A stretch of 64,000 nucleotides of DNA from an uncultured Ferrovibrio sp. Its GTDB lineage: Bacteria; Pseudomonadota; Alphaproteobacteria; Ferrovibrionales; Ferrovibrionaceae. Positions 16,520 to 24,318 of this stretch are shown piece by piece. The stretch is taken from NCBI RefSeq assembly GCF_937960835.1, contig NZ_CALGPC010000015.1:186001-250000 (forward strand), written 5' to 3'. The position numbers and the translations under genes were made by a program. Numbering within the stretch: position 1 is the stretch's first letter; every line of letters starts with the position of its first letter. The notes below the pieces were generated by a model. The model was not told where the DNA came from, made no database searches, and saw only the letters and a list, made by a program, of their open reading frames with translations.

Positions 16520-17776
16520 TTACGCCTTGCTTCCAGCCGAACCGGGCTGGACGTCGCCTTTGAGCACCGCCTCGCTGATCGAAGCGGGCAGCTTCAGCGG
16601 CTTCTCGAACCAGCCAACCAGCGGCAGCAGCACCAGGAAATGCAGGAAGTAATAAATCGTGCAGACGCGGCCGATGATCAGCGCCAGCCCCTCCGGCGGC
16701 TGGCCGCCGGCATAGGTCAGGCCGATGCAGGCCAGAACGAAGACCCAGAAGAGCTGCTTGTAGATCGGGCGGAACTTCGCCGACCGCACCTTGCTGGTAT
16801 CCAGCCAAGGCAGCAGGAACAGGATCAGTATCGCGCCGAACATCAGGAGCACGCCGCCCAGCTTATCCGGGACCGAACGCAGGATCGCGTAGAACGGCAG
16901 GAAGTACCATTCCGGCACGATATGCTCCGGCGTCACCATCGGGTTGGCCGGTATGTAGTTGTCCGGATGGCCCAGATAGTTCGGGTTATAGAACAGCCAG
17001 TAGGCGAAGAAGATCAGGAACACACCCACACCGAACGCATCCTTGATCGTGTAGTACGGATGGAACGGGATCTTGTCCTGCGGGCCCTTGGTATCGATGC
17101 CCAGCGGGTTGTTCGAACCATGCTGGTGCAGTGCCAGAATGTGCAGGACCACCACGCCGACGATCACGAACGGCAGCAGGTAGTGTAGCGAGAAGAAGCG
17201 GTTCAGTGTCGGATTATCGACCGAGAAGCCACCCCACAGCCAGGTCACGATCGGTTCACCGACCACCGGAATGGCCGAGAACAGATTGGTGATCACGGTG
17301 GCGCCCCAGAAGCTCATCTGGCCCCAGGGAAGCACGTAGCCCATGAACGCCGTCGCCATCATCAGCAGGAAGATGATGATGCCGAGGAACCACAGCAACT
17401 CACGCGGCGCCTTGTACGATCCGTAGTAGAGGCCGCGGAAGATATGGATGTAGACCACGATGAAGAACATCGAGGCGCCGTTGGCGTGCATGTAGCGCAG
17501 CAGCCAGCCGTAATTCACGTCGCGCATGATGTGCTCGACGGAGTCGAAGGCCAGCAGGGTATGCGGCGTGTAATGCATCACCAGCACGATGCCGGTGAGG
17601 ATCTGCATCACCAGAACCAAGCCGGCCAGCGAACCGAAGTTCCACCAGTAGTTCAGGTTTTTCGGCGCCGGATACTGGGTGCCGACGACATGGTCGATCG
17701 TGGAGAAGATCGGCAAGCGGTACTCGATCCACTTGACGACCGGGTTGGCATAGAAGCCGGAATTATTGTCAGCCAT
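16520..17776 (-). CDS. petB: Cytochrome b of the bc1 complex
   Basis: Membrane core of complex III, holding the two b haems and both quinone sites. 418 residues. Visible features are the N-terminal helix region with YWWNFGSLAG, repeated His-containing helices, and the Qo-site motif PEWYFLPFYAILRS near residue 286. The C-terminal third has further helices and a short polar tail of about 20 residues. It lies between petA (13 bases upstream) and petC (16 bases downstream), all on the minus strand. Confidence 0.97.
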   Translation of the reverse strand: MADNNSGFYANPVVKWIEYRLPIFSTIDHVVGTQYPAPKNLNYWWNFGSLAGLVLVMQILTGIVLVMHYTPHTLLAFDSVEHIMRDVNYGWLLRYMHANGASMFFIVVYIHIFRGLYYGSYKAPRELLWFLGIIIFLLMMATAFMGYVLPWGQMSFWGATVITNLFSAIPVVGEPIVTWLWGGFSVDNPTLNRFFSLHYLLPFVIVGVVVLHILALHQHGSNNPLGIDTKGPQDKIPFHPYYTIKDAFGVGVFLIFFAYWLFYNPNYLGHPDNYIPANPMVTPEHIVPEWYFLPFYAILRSVPDKLGGVLLMFGAILILFLLPWLDTSKVRSAKFRPIYKQLFWVFVLACIGLTYAGGQPPEGLALIIGRVCTIYYFLHFLVLLPLVGWFEKPLKLPASISEAVLKGDVQPGSAGSKA

Positions 17777-17789
17777 CGGTATGGGGTCC

Positions 17790-18323
17790 TTAGCCGATGC
17801 GGATGCGGGTGTCGGTCAGGAAGGTGTATTCGGGCACCGGCAGGTTGGCCGGCGCCGGGCCCTTACGGATACGGCCGGACGTGTCGTAGTGCGAACCGTG
17901 GCACGGGCAGAACCACCCGCCGTAATCGCCCTTCTGACCCAACGGCACGCAGCCCAGATGGGTGCAGACGCCCATCATCACCAGCCATTCCGGCTTCTGG
18001 ACGCGGGCCTCATCCTTTTGCGGATCCGGCAGATCGGCGTTGTCGTCCTTGCGGGCCTGCTCGATCTCGGCCTCGGTGCGATGGCGCACGAAGACCGGTT
18101 TACCCCGCCATAGAATAGTCACGCTCTGGCCGGCTGCGATTTGACTGAGATCAACTTCGGTGCTGGACAGTGCCAGAACATCCGCCGACGGATTCATTTG
18201 ATCGATGAACGGCCACAAAGCTGCCGCCGCCCCCACCGCACCGAACGCACCGGCCGCGACGACAATAAAGTCGCGACGGGTCGGCTCGGCCGTGCCGGCC
18301 TTTTGGGTCGCTGTCCCTGCCAT
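17790..18323 (-). CDS. petA: Rieske iron-sulfur protein of the bc1 complex
   Basis: 177 residues. The N-terminus carries a Tat-type signal (TRRDFIVVAAGAFGAVG, 15-31) that also serves as the membrane anchor. The [2Fe-2S] ligands are in CTHLGC (120-125) and CPCHGSH (139-145): Cys120, His122, Cys139, His142, with Cys125/Cys141 as the disulfide. It is the first gene of the bc1 operon. The intergenic region to trmL (18324-18501) must hold the promoters of both divergent units; a TATAGT-like box on the minus strand is visible but I saw no good -35 partner. Confidence 0.97.
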   Translation of the reverse strand: MAGTATQKAGTAEPTRRDFIVVAAGAFGAVGAAAALWPFIDQMNPSADVLALSSTEVDLSQIAAGQSVTILWRGKPVFVRHRTEAEIEQARKDDNADLPDPQKDEARVQKPEWLVMMGVCTHLGCVPLGQKGDYGGWFCPCHGSHYDTSGRIRKGPAPANLPVPEYTFLTDTRIRIG

Positions 18324-18501
18324 AGCTCCCTCGAAGAGTGAAAAGGTCCTGGAAACGAGAGGGGATATTTCTCACTATATGTTGGCGAAGTCCAGCACTT
18401 AGCCGGAAGCATGCGACAGGTTGCCGCAGGGGTCTTGCGGTTGGAATCTCCTCGATAAACCGCCAAAAAACCCTGTCCCGTCCCTGACCCCGAAGAACCG
18501 A

Positions 18502-18984
18502 ATGCGGATCGCCCTATTCGAGCCAGACATACCCCCGAATCTGGGGACGATTCTCCGTCTCGGGGCCTGCCTGGAGACGCCGGTGCATGTCATCGAGCCC
18601 TGCGGCTTCCCCTTTTCGGTCCAGGCCATCCGCCGCAGCGCGATGGACTATCTGGAACATGCGGAGATCTGTCGCCACGACAGCTGGGAAGCCTTCCAGC
18701 GCGAGAAGCCGGCGGGCCGGCTGGTGCTGATGACCACCAAGGCGGCAATCCCCTACACCGATTTCCAATTTGCGGCAGACGACATCATCCTGCTGGGTCG
18801 CGAAAGCAAAGGCGTGCCCGAGCATGTGCATGCTGCCGCCGATGCACGTTTATTGATTCCGATCAAATCCGGCCTTCGCTCGATCAATGTCGCGACCGCC
18901 GCTGCTATGGTGCTGGGAGAAGGACTGCGGCAATTGCAGGCCTTCCCGCGCCGCGAACCGCACCCGTCATTATCGCGTCCATAA
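18502..18984 (+). CDS. trmL: tRNA (cytidine(34)-2'-O)-methyltransferase
   Basis: SPOUT-class enzyme that methylates the wobble ribose of certain tRNA-Leu species. 160 residues from ATG 18502 (MRIALFEPDIPPNLG); the frame is open further upstream but that part is not conserved. Family landmarks are the N-terminal PDIPPNLGTILRLGA, DYLEHAE, LGRESKGVPEHV and the knot region SINVATAAAMVLGEGLRQ. It is followed 18 bases later by hemF. A CAG tRNA-Leu, a member of the tRNA-Leu family it serves, is also in this window. Confidence 0.94.
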   Translation: MRIALFEPDIPPNLGTILRLGACLETPVHVIEPCGFPFSVQAIRRSAMDYLEHAEICRHDSWEAFQREKPAGRLVLMTTKAAIPYTDFQFAADDIILLGRESKGVPEHVHAAADARLLIPIKSGLRSINVATAAAMVLGEGLRQLQAFPRREPHPSLSRP

Positions 18985-19002
18985 TAATAAGGAGTGTTTG
19001 CC

Positions 19003-19857
19003 ATGACCGACGCCACGATCACCCAACGTCAGCAACGCGCGCGGTCCTGGTTCGAAAATCTGCGCGACCGGATCTGCACCGCCTTTGAACAGCTCGAGGA
19101 TGAACTGCGCGGCCAGCTCAGTGACCGCCCGCCCGGACGGTTCGTGCGCACGGCTTGGGAACGGCCGGGCGGCGGCGGCGGCGTGATGAGCGTGATGCGC
19201 GGCCGCGTCTTCGAGAAGGTCGGGGTGAACGTCTCCACCGTGCATGGAGAATTCTCTCCCGAATTTCGCAAGCAGATCCCAGGCGCTGCGGAAGACGGAC
19301 GCTTCTGGGCCTCCGGCATCTCTCTGGTCGCGCATATGCAGTCGCCGAAAGTGCCCGCCGTGCACATGAACACGCGCTTTCTCGTCACCTCCAAGGCCTG
19401 GTTCGGCGGCGGCGCCGACCTTACCCCCATGGTTCCCGATGCTGCCGATACGGAAAGTTTTCACGCGGCGCTGAAGGAAGCCTGCGACCGCTTCGATCCC
19501 GACTACTACCCGCGATTCAAGAAATGGTGCGACGACTATTTCTTTCTGCCGCATCGGAACGAGCCGCGCGGCGTCGGCGGAATCTTCTTCGACAACCTCG
19601 ATAGCGGCGACTGGGAACGCGACTTCGCTTTCACCAAAGCGGTCGGCGAATCGTTCCTCGAATCGTACCCAAAAATCGTGCGCCGGCACCTCAATGATTC
19701 GTGGTCGGAGGCCGAAAGAGAGCACCAGCTGGTCCGTCGCGGGCGCTATGTCGAGTTCAATTTGCTCTACGATCGCGGCACGATGTTCGGCCTGAAAACG
19801 GGCGGCAACACCGAAGCGATCCTCATGTCGATGCCGCCTTCGGTGAAATGGCCATGA
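19003..19857 (+). CDS. hemF: Coproporphyrinogen III oxidase, oxygen-dependent
   Basis: Aerobic step of haem synthesis: oxidative decarboxylation of coproporphyrinogen III. 284 residues from ATG 19003, which follows AAGGAG. Typical stretches include WERPGGGGGVMSVMRG, the signature HMNTRFL with GGGADLTPM, and KWCDDYFFLPHR; the C-terminus has RGRYVEFNLLYDRGT. The enzyme needs O2, so the cell is at least facultatively aerobic, in line with the bc1 complex nearby. A terminator follows immediately. Confidence 0.97.
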   Translation: MTDATITQRQQRARSWFENLRDRICTAFEQLEDELRGQLSDRPPGRFVRTAWERPGGGGGVMSVMRGRVFEKVGVNVSTVHGEFSPEFRKQIPGAAEDGRFWASGISLVAHMQSPKVPAVHMNTRFLVTSKAWFGGGADLTPMVPDAADTESFHAALKEACDRFDPDYYPRFKKWCDDYFFLPHRNEPRGVGGIFFDNLDSGDWERDFAFTKAVGESFLESYPKIVRRHLNDSWSEAEREHQLVRRGRYVEFNLLYDRGTMFGLKTGGNTEAILMSMPPSVKWP

Positions 19858-19860
19858 TCA

Positions 19861-19890
19861 AAAAAAGCCGCAATTCATGCGGCTTTTTTT
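19861..19890 (+). terminator. Rho-independent terminator after hemF
   Basis: GCCGCA (19867-19872) and TGCGGC (19878-19883) form a stem extended by the flanking A-run pairing with the following T-run (AAAAAA ... TTTTTTT). It begins four bases after the hemF stop. The symmetric A and T tracts would let it work in both directions. Confidence 0.92.
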
Positions 19891-20057
19891 GATGTCATGA
19901 TTTCGTGAAGTCATCGCGCGCGTTTTACTTTGGCGATGCTTATTCGTTCGCCGGATACCCCACGCACCGCTGCAAAAAGGACACGGTTTTAAGAATTTTT
20001 TAGCACTACGCAAGATTTAGTGGTTAATGTCGCAACGTTGTGCTAGAGATACGCTTG

Positions 20058-20077
20058 TTCGAGAAACATTTCTCGAA
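20058..20077 (+). promoter_or_regulatory. Perfect 9-base inverted repeat upstream of the H1-like gene
   Basis: TTCGAGAAA (20058-20066), spacer CA, TTTCTCGAA (20069-20077). The two-base gap is too short for an RNA hairpin loop, so a dimeric DNA-binding protein site is the more natural reading. It lies 43 bases before the ATG at 20121, near where a promoter would be expected. Confidence 0.55.
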
Positions 20078-20084
20078 ACTTCGT

Positions 20085-20100
20085 TGCGGTGTGAACCGCA
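20085..20100 (+). promoter_or_regulatory. Leader stem-loop with GNRA tetraloop before the H1-like gene
   Basis: TGCGGT (20085-20090), loop GTGA, ACCGCA (20095-20100): a perfect 6-base stem closed by a GUGA tetraloop of the stable GNRA class. It sits just upstream of the ribosome site GGAGGAG at 20111-20117, where it could protect the message 5' end or influence initiation. Confidence 0.5.
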
Positions 20101-20120
20101 TTTAATCCATGGAGGAGAAC

Positions 20121-20270
20121 ATGGCTGCTGCGAAGAAGAAGGCCACTAAGAAGAAGGTGGCTAAGAAGGCCGTGAAGGCTAAGAAGGCCGTGAAGGCTAA
20201 GAAGGCCGTGAAGGCCAAGGCCCCGAAGGCCAAGAAGAAGGTTGCCAAGAAGAAGGCTGCCAAGAAGTAA
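20121..20270 (+). CDS. Histone H1-like lysine/alanine-rich small protein
   Basis: 49 residues: 25 Lys, 16 Ala, 5 Val and one each of Met, Thr and Pro; no acidic or aromatic residue. It resembles the C-terminal tail of eukaryotic H1 and bacterial HC1/HC2/AlgP-type DNA-binding proteins. The DNA holds three near-identical 18-base repeats at 20163-20216, giving the hexapeptide KKAVKA three times, so length variation by slippage is possible. The ATG has an excellent ribosome site (GGAGGAG, spaced four bases) and a strong terminator follows, indicating high expression from its own promoter. Non-specific nucleic-acid binding is inferred from composition only. Confidence 0.85.
   Translation: MAAAKKKATKKKVAKKAVKAKKAVKAKKAVKAKAPKAKKKVAKKKAAKK
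20163..20216 (+). repeat. Three 18-base tandem repeats inside the H1-like gene
   Basis: The unit AAGAAGGCCGTGAAGGCT occurs at 20163-20180 and 20181-20198, and with one mismatch at 20199-20216. It is in frame, so gain or loss of a unit changes the protein by six residues without a frameshift. Confidence 0.9.
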
Positions 20271-20291
20271 GTACTAGCGTTTTAGTTTGGT

Positions 20292-20350
20292 CTCGAGCTC
20301 CACATCGACGGCCGGGTTTGCGGCGCCGACGTGGAGCTCGAGTTCTTTCT
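20292..20350 (+). terminator. Terminator of the H1-like gene
   Basis: CTCGAGCTCCAC (20292-20303) pairs perfectly with GTGGAGCTCGAG (20331-20342); part of the 27-base middle can pair further (GACGGC with GCGCCG). The right arm is followed by TTCTTTCT. It starts 22 bases after the stop codon. Confidence 0.8.
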
Positions 20351-20456
20351 GGGGTTAGCTCATTCCATCGGCCAGCGCCGCCCCACCCCGCCACCTCGGC
20401 AAAATCCAAATAAATTCAAATATTTCCGATCGGCAGTATAGCAGGCCAGCGCTTGT

Positions 20457-21728
20457 TCAAGGCTGACTGCTGGTGCGCACCCGTTCGCGCAAGCGGGTAA
20501 GGCATGCTTCCCGGTCGGGCATGAAGCCGTTATCGGCCCACCATTTCTCCAGTTCGTTCAGCAGCGCGCTCACGGTGGGCCCGGGCGCGAAGCCCAGCGC
20601 CAGGACATCGGCGCCCCGCAGCGGGAAAACCGGCCGCTGCCAGGCCGCGCTGTCTTTTGCGCGCTCCAGCATGGCGGATTTCAGATCCGGATCGTCCACT
20701 GCCGCCAGCAACGCGTGGTCGCGACAGCGCTCGACGCCATGGCGATAGAGCGCCTGACCGAACGCCGCCCGATCCAGCAGCGCCTCGCGCGGAAACAGCC
20801 GCGGCGCCAGCAGACCTTCGACGCGCAGCCGCTGCGCGTTCGACAGCTTCAGCCGCTCGGCCACCAGTGCCCCCTTCTCCTCGCTGGCATCGTCCAAGAA
20901 AAGGATCGCGAGACGCGGCCAGACTTCCGGCTCAAGGCCGATCTGCTCCGTCAGCAGCACCTGCAGATTCGTCAAACGGCCGAAGCGTTCAAAATCGAAG
21001 CGGGCCTGCGGCAGCAAGGCACGCAACACACCGGTTCGCTCCATCAGCGCTAGCGCCTCGGTGGCATTGGGCAGCGCCAGAATCTTCAGCAGCTCATCGC
21101 GCACCCGCTCGCCGGACAGACGATCCAGCCTGTCGGCGGCGGCCGCGCAGGCGCGAAGCGATGCGTCGTGCGGTGCTCCCTTGCCGAAGCGCGCATGGAA
21201 GCGGAAAAAGCGCAGCACTCGCAGGTAATCCTCCGCCACCCGCTGCGCCGGATCGCCTATGAAACGAACGATTCCGGCCGCCAGGTCGGCACGGCCATTG
21301 GTGAAGTCATGCAATCGGCCATCCGGATCGGCGTAAAGCGCGTTGATGGTGAAATCCCGCCGCTTGGCGTCTTCGGCCCAGTCCGTGCCGAAGCAGACGA
21401 CGGCATGACGGCCATCGGTGACGACGTCCCGGCGCAGCGTGGTGATCTGGAATGTCGCCGGCGGCAGCACCGCGGTGACCGTACCATGGTCGATGCCGGT
21501 CGGCACGGCTTTCAGCTTCGCTTTCTCCAGCCGCCGAATCACCTGATCAGGCGTCTCCGGCGTCGCGATGTCGACATCATCGGGCCGCAGCCCGAGCAGC
21601 GCATCCCGCACGCAGCCTCCGACGAACCGCACCACCGCGCCGCCTGCGCTGAGCGCCTGCAGCACGCTGCGGGTCGGCGGCGCCGTCATCCAGTTCGGCG
21701 GTGCGAGCCGCTCCGGCAGGCTATCCAT
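20457..21728 (-). CDS. cca: CCA-adding enzyme / tRNA nucleotidyltransferase
   Basis: Adds or repairs the 3' CCA of tRNAs. 423 residues from ATG 21728 (MDSLPERLAPP). The class II nucleotidyltransferase head has FVGGCVRDALLG followed by DDVDIATPE (the metal-binding Asp-x-Asp) and later RRDFTINALY; the arm RVAEDYLRVLRFFRFHARFG is typical of the bacterial poly(A) polymerase/CCA superfamily. The frame is open 17 codons upstream but overlaps the next gene without conserved sequence. It ends the minus-strand run DUF1285, CoA pyrophosphatase, DUF6111, cca. Confidence 0.95.
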   Translation of the reverse strand: MDSLPERLAPPNWMTAPPTRSVLQALSAGGAVVRFVGGCVRDALLGLRPDDVDIATPETPDQVIRRLEKAKLKAVPTGIDHGTVTAVLPPATFQITTLRRDVVTDGRHAVVCFGTDWAEDAKRRDFTINALYADPDGRLHDFTNGRADLAAGIVRFIGDPAQRVAEDYLRVLRFFRFHARFGKGAPHDASLRACAAAADRLDRLSGERVRDELLKILALPNATEALALMERTGVLRALLPQARFDFERFGRLTNLQVLLTEQIGLEPEVWPRLAILFLDDASEEKGALVAERLKLSNAQRLRVEGLLAPRLFPREALLDRAAFGQALYRHGVERCRDHALLAAVDDPDLKSAMLERAKDSAAWQRPVFPLRGADVLALGFAPGPTVSALLNELEKWWADNGFMPDREACLTRLRERVRTSSQP

Positions 21729-21744
21729 TACCCAGCAATGCCGT

Positions 21745-21999
21745 TCATTGCGCGATCCGCCCCGGCACGATGCGGCCATTCTCCAGCCGCGCCGGCACGT
21801 AATCGCCGATCTTTTCTTCCATGAACAGGCCCCAGACGATGAAGCTGAGGATGACGAAAATCAGCCCGATGGCCGCCAGCCAGAACCATGGAGTCGCCTC
21901 CGGCCCATCCTTGCCGCTGCGCTTCACATGCCAGATGTATAGGCCATAGAGCAGGAACGGCGCCAGAAACGGCAGGAGATGGACAAGCACCCTGCTCAT
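21745..21999 (-). CDS. DUF6111 family small membrane protein
   Basis: 84 residues with two membrane segments (VHLLPFLAPFLLYGLYIW and FWLAAIGLIFVILSFIVWGL) and a short C-terminus ending in the conserved YVPARLENGRIVPG. The start overlaps the stop of the NUDIX gene (ATGA at 21996-21999). The same position, between a CoA pyrophosphatase and a CCA-adding enzyme, is conserved in alphaproteobacteria. Function unknown; the context hints only at co-regulation with housekeeping genes. Confidence 0.85.
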   Translation of the reverse strand: MSRVLVHLLPFLAPFLLYGLYIWHVKRSGKDGPEATPWFWLAAIGLIFVILSFIVWGLFMEEKIGDYVPARLENGRIVPGRIAQ

Positions 22000-22685
22000 G
22001 ATTGCACCGTCTTTCCATGCGTCAGGTCGCCGTGCAGCAGATCGTGCAGGTTCCGCAACATCCCCGCCGTCGCCCCCCAGATGTATTTGTCGTTGTATGG
22101 CATCGCCCACCAATGCCGCTCGACGCCATTGAACACCCCTTTATGGCGCTGATGGTTGCGACGATCCATCAGGAACTCGAACGGCACCTCGAAAACCTCT
22201 TCCACTTCGTGCTGCTGCGGGATCAGGGTGAAACCCGGCCGCACCAAGCCGACCACCGGCACCACGACGAAGCCTGTTCCGGTCATATAGGGGTCCAGCG
22301 CACCCAGTACGCTGACGTGCGACCGGTCCAACCCGATCTCCTCCTCGGTCTCGCGCAAGGCGGTGGCGATGACGTCCGGATCTTCCGGATCGATCCGCCC
22401 GCCGGGAAAGCTGATCTGGCCGGCATGATTGGAAAGGTGCGCCGTGCGCTTGGTCAGGATCACGCGCTCGCCCCCCTCATAACCGACCACCGGCACCAGA
22501 ACGGCCGCGGGCACCAGCAGGCCCGAACGCGTCGGCCTGAAATGGGGATTGAGCTGGAAATCGCCCTTGGCCACGGCGCCGTATTCGCGCGGAATCGCCG
22601 AAAGCGGCGGCACCGGCTGCAGACGCCGACGCAATTCATCCAGCGTCGGCGTTGCTGCAACAATCGTCGATGTCACGCCGCTCAT
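21996..22685 (-). CDS. CoA pyrophosphatase (NUDIX hydrolase)
   Basis: 229 residues. The NUDIX box GGRIDPEDPDVIATALRETE, continuing EEIGLD, fits the GX5EX7REUXEEXGU pattern, and the preceding LTKRTAHLSNHAGQISFPGG contains the LLTKR and SFPGG features of the CoA-specific subgroup. The enzyme cleaves CoA and its derivatives to phosphopantetheine and 3',5'-ADP. It overlaps the stop of DUF1285 (22682) and the start of DUF6111, so the run is tightly coupled. Confidence 0.93.
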   Translation of the reverse strand: MSGVTSTIVAATPTLDELRRRLQPVPPLSAIPREYGAVAKGDFQLNPHFRPTRSGLLVPAAVLVPVVGYEGGERVILTKRTAHLSNHAGQISFPGGRIDPEDPDVIATALRETEEEIGLDRSHVSVLGALDPYMTGTGFVVVPVVGLVRPGFTLIPQQHEVEEVFEVPFEFLMDRRNHQRHKGVFNGVERHWWAMPYNDKYIWGATAGMLRNLHDLLHGDLTHGKTVQS

Positions 22686-23272
22686 GTCGCGTCTCCGAGC
22701 GGAAAGAACTGGCCTGCGCTTTGCACGCCCAGCACCCGCCGGCCAGCGTGCTCTCTTTCCTGCGCCATCTCGACCAGCTGATAGAAGACTGAGCGCGCGA
22801 GCAGCGCTTCCAGCCCACCGCGCACGCGGATGTAGGGCGACGGCTCGCCGGTTTCAGGATCGACCTCTACCCGCAGCGGATGCTCGGCATCCAGCGGCAC
22901 GACGTCGTCGACATTGGTGCGGAAGGCGATCATGCGCGCATCGCCTTCGCCGGTTTCCGTCATCTCCACGGCGACGAAAGGCGCATCGTCGACTCGGATA
23001 CCGCATTTCTCCACCGGCGTGACGAGGACATAGCTGCCGTCCGGCTCCCGCCGCAGGGTGCTGGCAAACAGCTTCACCATCGCCGGGCGGGCAATGGGCG
23101 ACCCCATGTAATGCCATGAGCCGTCCCGGGCGATCCTCATGTCGATTTCTCCACAAAACGGCGGATTCCAGGAATCGACCGGCGGTTTCTTGCGCAGCAT
23201 TTCCTCGGCGCTGCCGCCAAACCGGGCAATCACTTCTTGGAGACTTGGGGGGTTAGGGGCGGACGCGGACAT
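22682..23272 (-). CDS. DUF1285 domain-containing protein
   Basis: 196 residues, soluble, no signal peptide. Family features are RKKPPVDSWNPPFCGEIDMRI, GSWHYMGSPI and the LFASTLRREPDGSYVLVTPVEK stretch. DUF1285 proteins are found across proteobacteria and have a known fold but no assigned reaction. It is the first gene of the minus-strand run and is divergent from the moxR gene, whose start is 48 bases away. Confidence 0.88.
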   Translation of the reverse strand: MSASAPNPPSLQEVIARFGGSAEEMLRKKPPVDSWNPPFCGEIDMRIARDGSWHYMGSPIARPAMVKLFASTLRREPDGSYVLVTPVEKCGIRVDDAPFVAVEMTETGEGDARMIAFRTNVDDVVPLDAEHPLRVEVDPETGEPSPYIRVRGGLEALLARSVFYQLVEMAQEREHAGRRVLGVQSAGQFFPLGDAT

Positions 23273-23319
23273 ATGTGAGATCTGTGCTTTCGTTACTCTT
23301 CTACTATATACTGCTCCGC

Positions 23320-24318
23320 ATGCACAATTTGAGCGATACCGCCGAACATATCCTCCCCGAGATCGAGCGGATCGGCGGCCGGCTCGGTGCCGCCCGCGAC
23401 GCCGTTCAGCGTGTCATCTTCGGTCAGGGCGAGGTTGTCGAGGAAACCCTGATCACGCTGCTGGCGGGGGGACATGCCCTGCTGGTCGGCGTGCCGGGTT
23501 TGGCCAAGACCAAGCTGGTCGAGACCCTGGCAAAAGTCCTGGGTCTGGACGCCCGTCGCGTGCAGTTCACTCCAGACCTGATGCCGCCTGACATTCTCGG
23601 CTCGGAAGTGCTGGAGGAAAGCGAGGCCGGCCGGCGCTCATTCCGGTTCATCCAGGGACCGGTCTTCTGCCAGCTTCTGATGGCCGACGAAATCAACCGC
23701 GCCAGCCCGCGCACGCAATCCGCGCTGCTGCAGGCGATGCAGGAGCGTCAAGTATCGGTTGGTGGCCACCGTTACGACTTGCCGGCGCCCTTCCATGTGC
23801 TGGCGACGCAGAACCCGCTGGAGCAGGAAGGCACGTATCCGTTGCCGGAAGCGCAGCTTGATCGTTTCCTGCTGCAGATCGACATCCGTTATCCTGACCG
23901 CGAAGCCGAGCGGCGCATGCTGTTTGCCACCACCGGCGCGGCCGAGGAAGCGGTGCCGACGGTGCTTTCGGCTGCTGAGCTGATGGCGGCGCAGCGCCTG
24001 GTGCGCCGCATCCCGGTGGGCGAAAGCGTTGTCGAAGCGATCCTCAACCTCGTCCGTGCCGGCCGCCCTGAGGAATCCACCATAGAAGGCCTGCGCGAGC
24101 AGGTTGCCTGGGGTCCGGGGCCGCGCGCCAGTCAGGCGCTGATGCTGGCAGTGCGCGCCCGCGCGCTGCTGCAGGGCCGCCTGGCGCCTTCGATCGAGGA
24201 TGTGCTGGCCCTGGCTGGTCCGGTTCTGCAGCATCGCATGGCGCTGACCTTTGCCGCACGGGCTGAAGGCGTGACGGTGGCCGACGTCATCGGCCGTCTG
24301 ACCGAACCATTACAATGA
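23320..24318 (+). CDS. MoxR family AAA+ ATPase
   Basis: 332 residues from ATG 23320. AAA+ chaperone-type ATPase with Walker A GVPGLAKTK (57-65), Walker B LLMADEINRASPR and sensor residues in HVLATQNPLEQEGTYPLPEAQLDRF, all typical of MoxR. A GTG 45 bases upstream is in frame, but the sequence from it is unlike MoxR. A TATACT box ends eight bases before the ATG and may give a leaderless message. The stop overlaps the start of the DUF58 gene. MoxR proteins usually act with vWA-domain partners to assemble or activate protein complexes; three partners with vWA-type features follow. Confidence 0.95.
   Translation: MHNLSDTAEHILPEIERIGGRLGAARDAVQRVIFGQGEVVEETLITLLAGGHALLVGVPGLAKTKLVETLAKVLGLDARRVQFTPDLMPPDILGSEVLEESEAGRRSFRFIQGPVFCQLLMADEINRASPRTQSALLQAMQERQVSVGGHRYDLPAPFHVLATQNPLEQEGTYPLPEAQLDRFLLQIDIRYPDREAERRMLFATTGAAEEAVPTVLSAAELMAAQRLVRRIPVGESVVEAILNLVRAGRPEESTIEGLREQVAWGPGPRASQALMLAVRARALLQGRLAPSIEDVLALAGPVLQHRMALTFAARAEGVTVADVIGRLTEPLQ

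Noticed and set aside
14467..16563. 698-codon open frame on the plus strand opposite apt, mtnP and petC
   Set aside because: It runs antisense to three well-recognised genes; its composition (His, Arg, Gln rich) is typical of the mirror frame of GC-rich genes, and it shows no domain.
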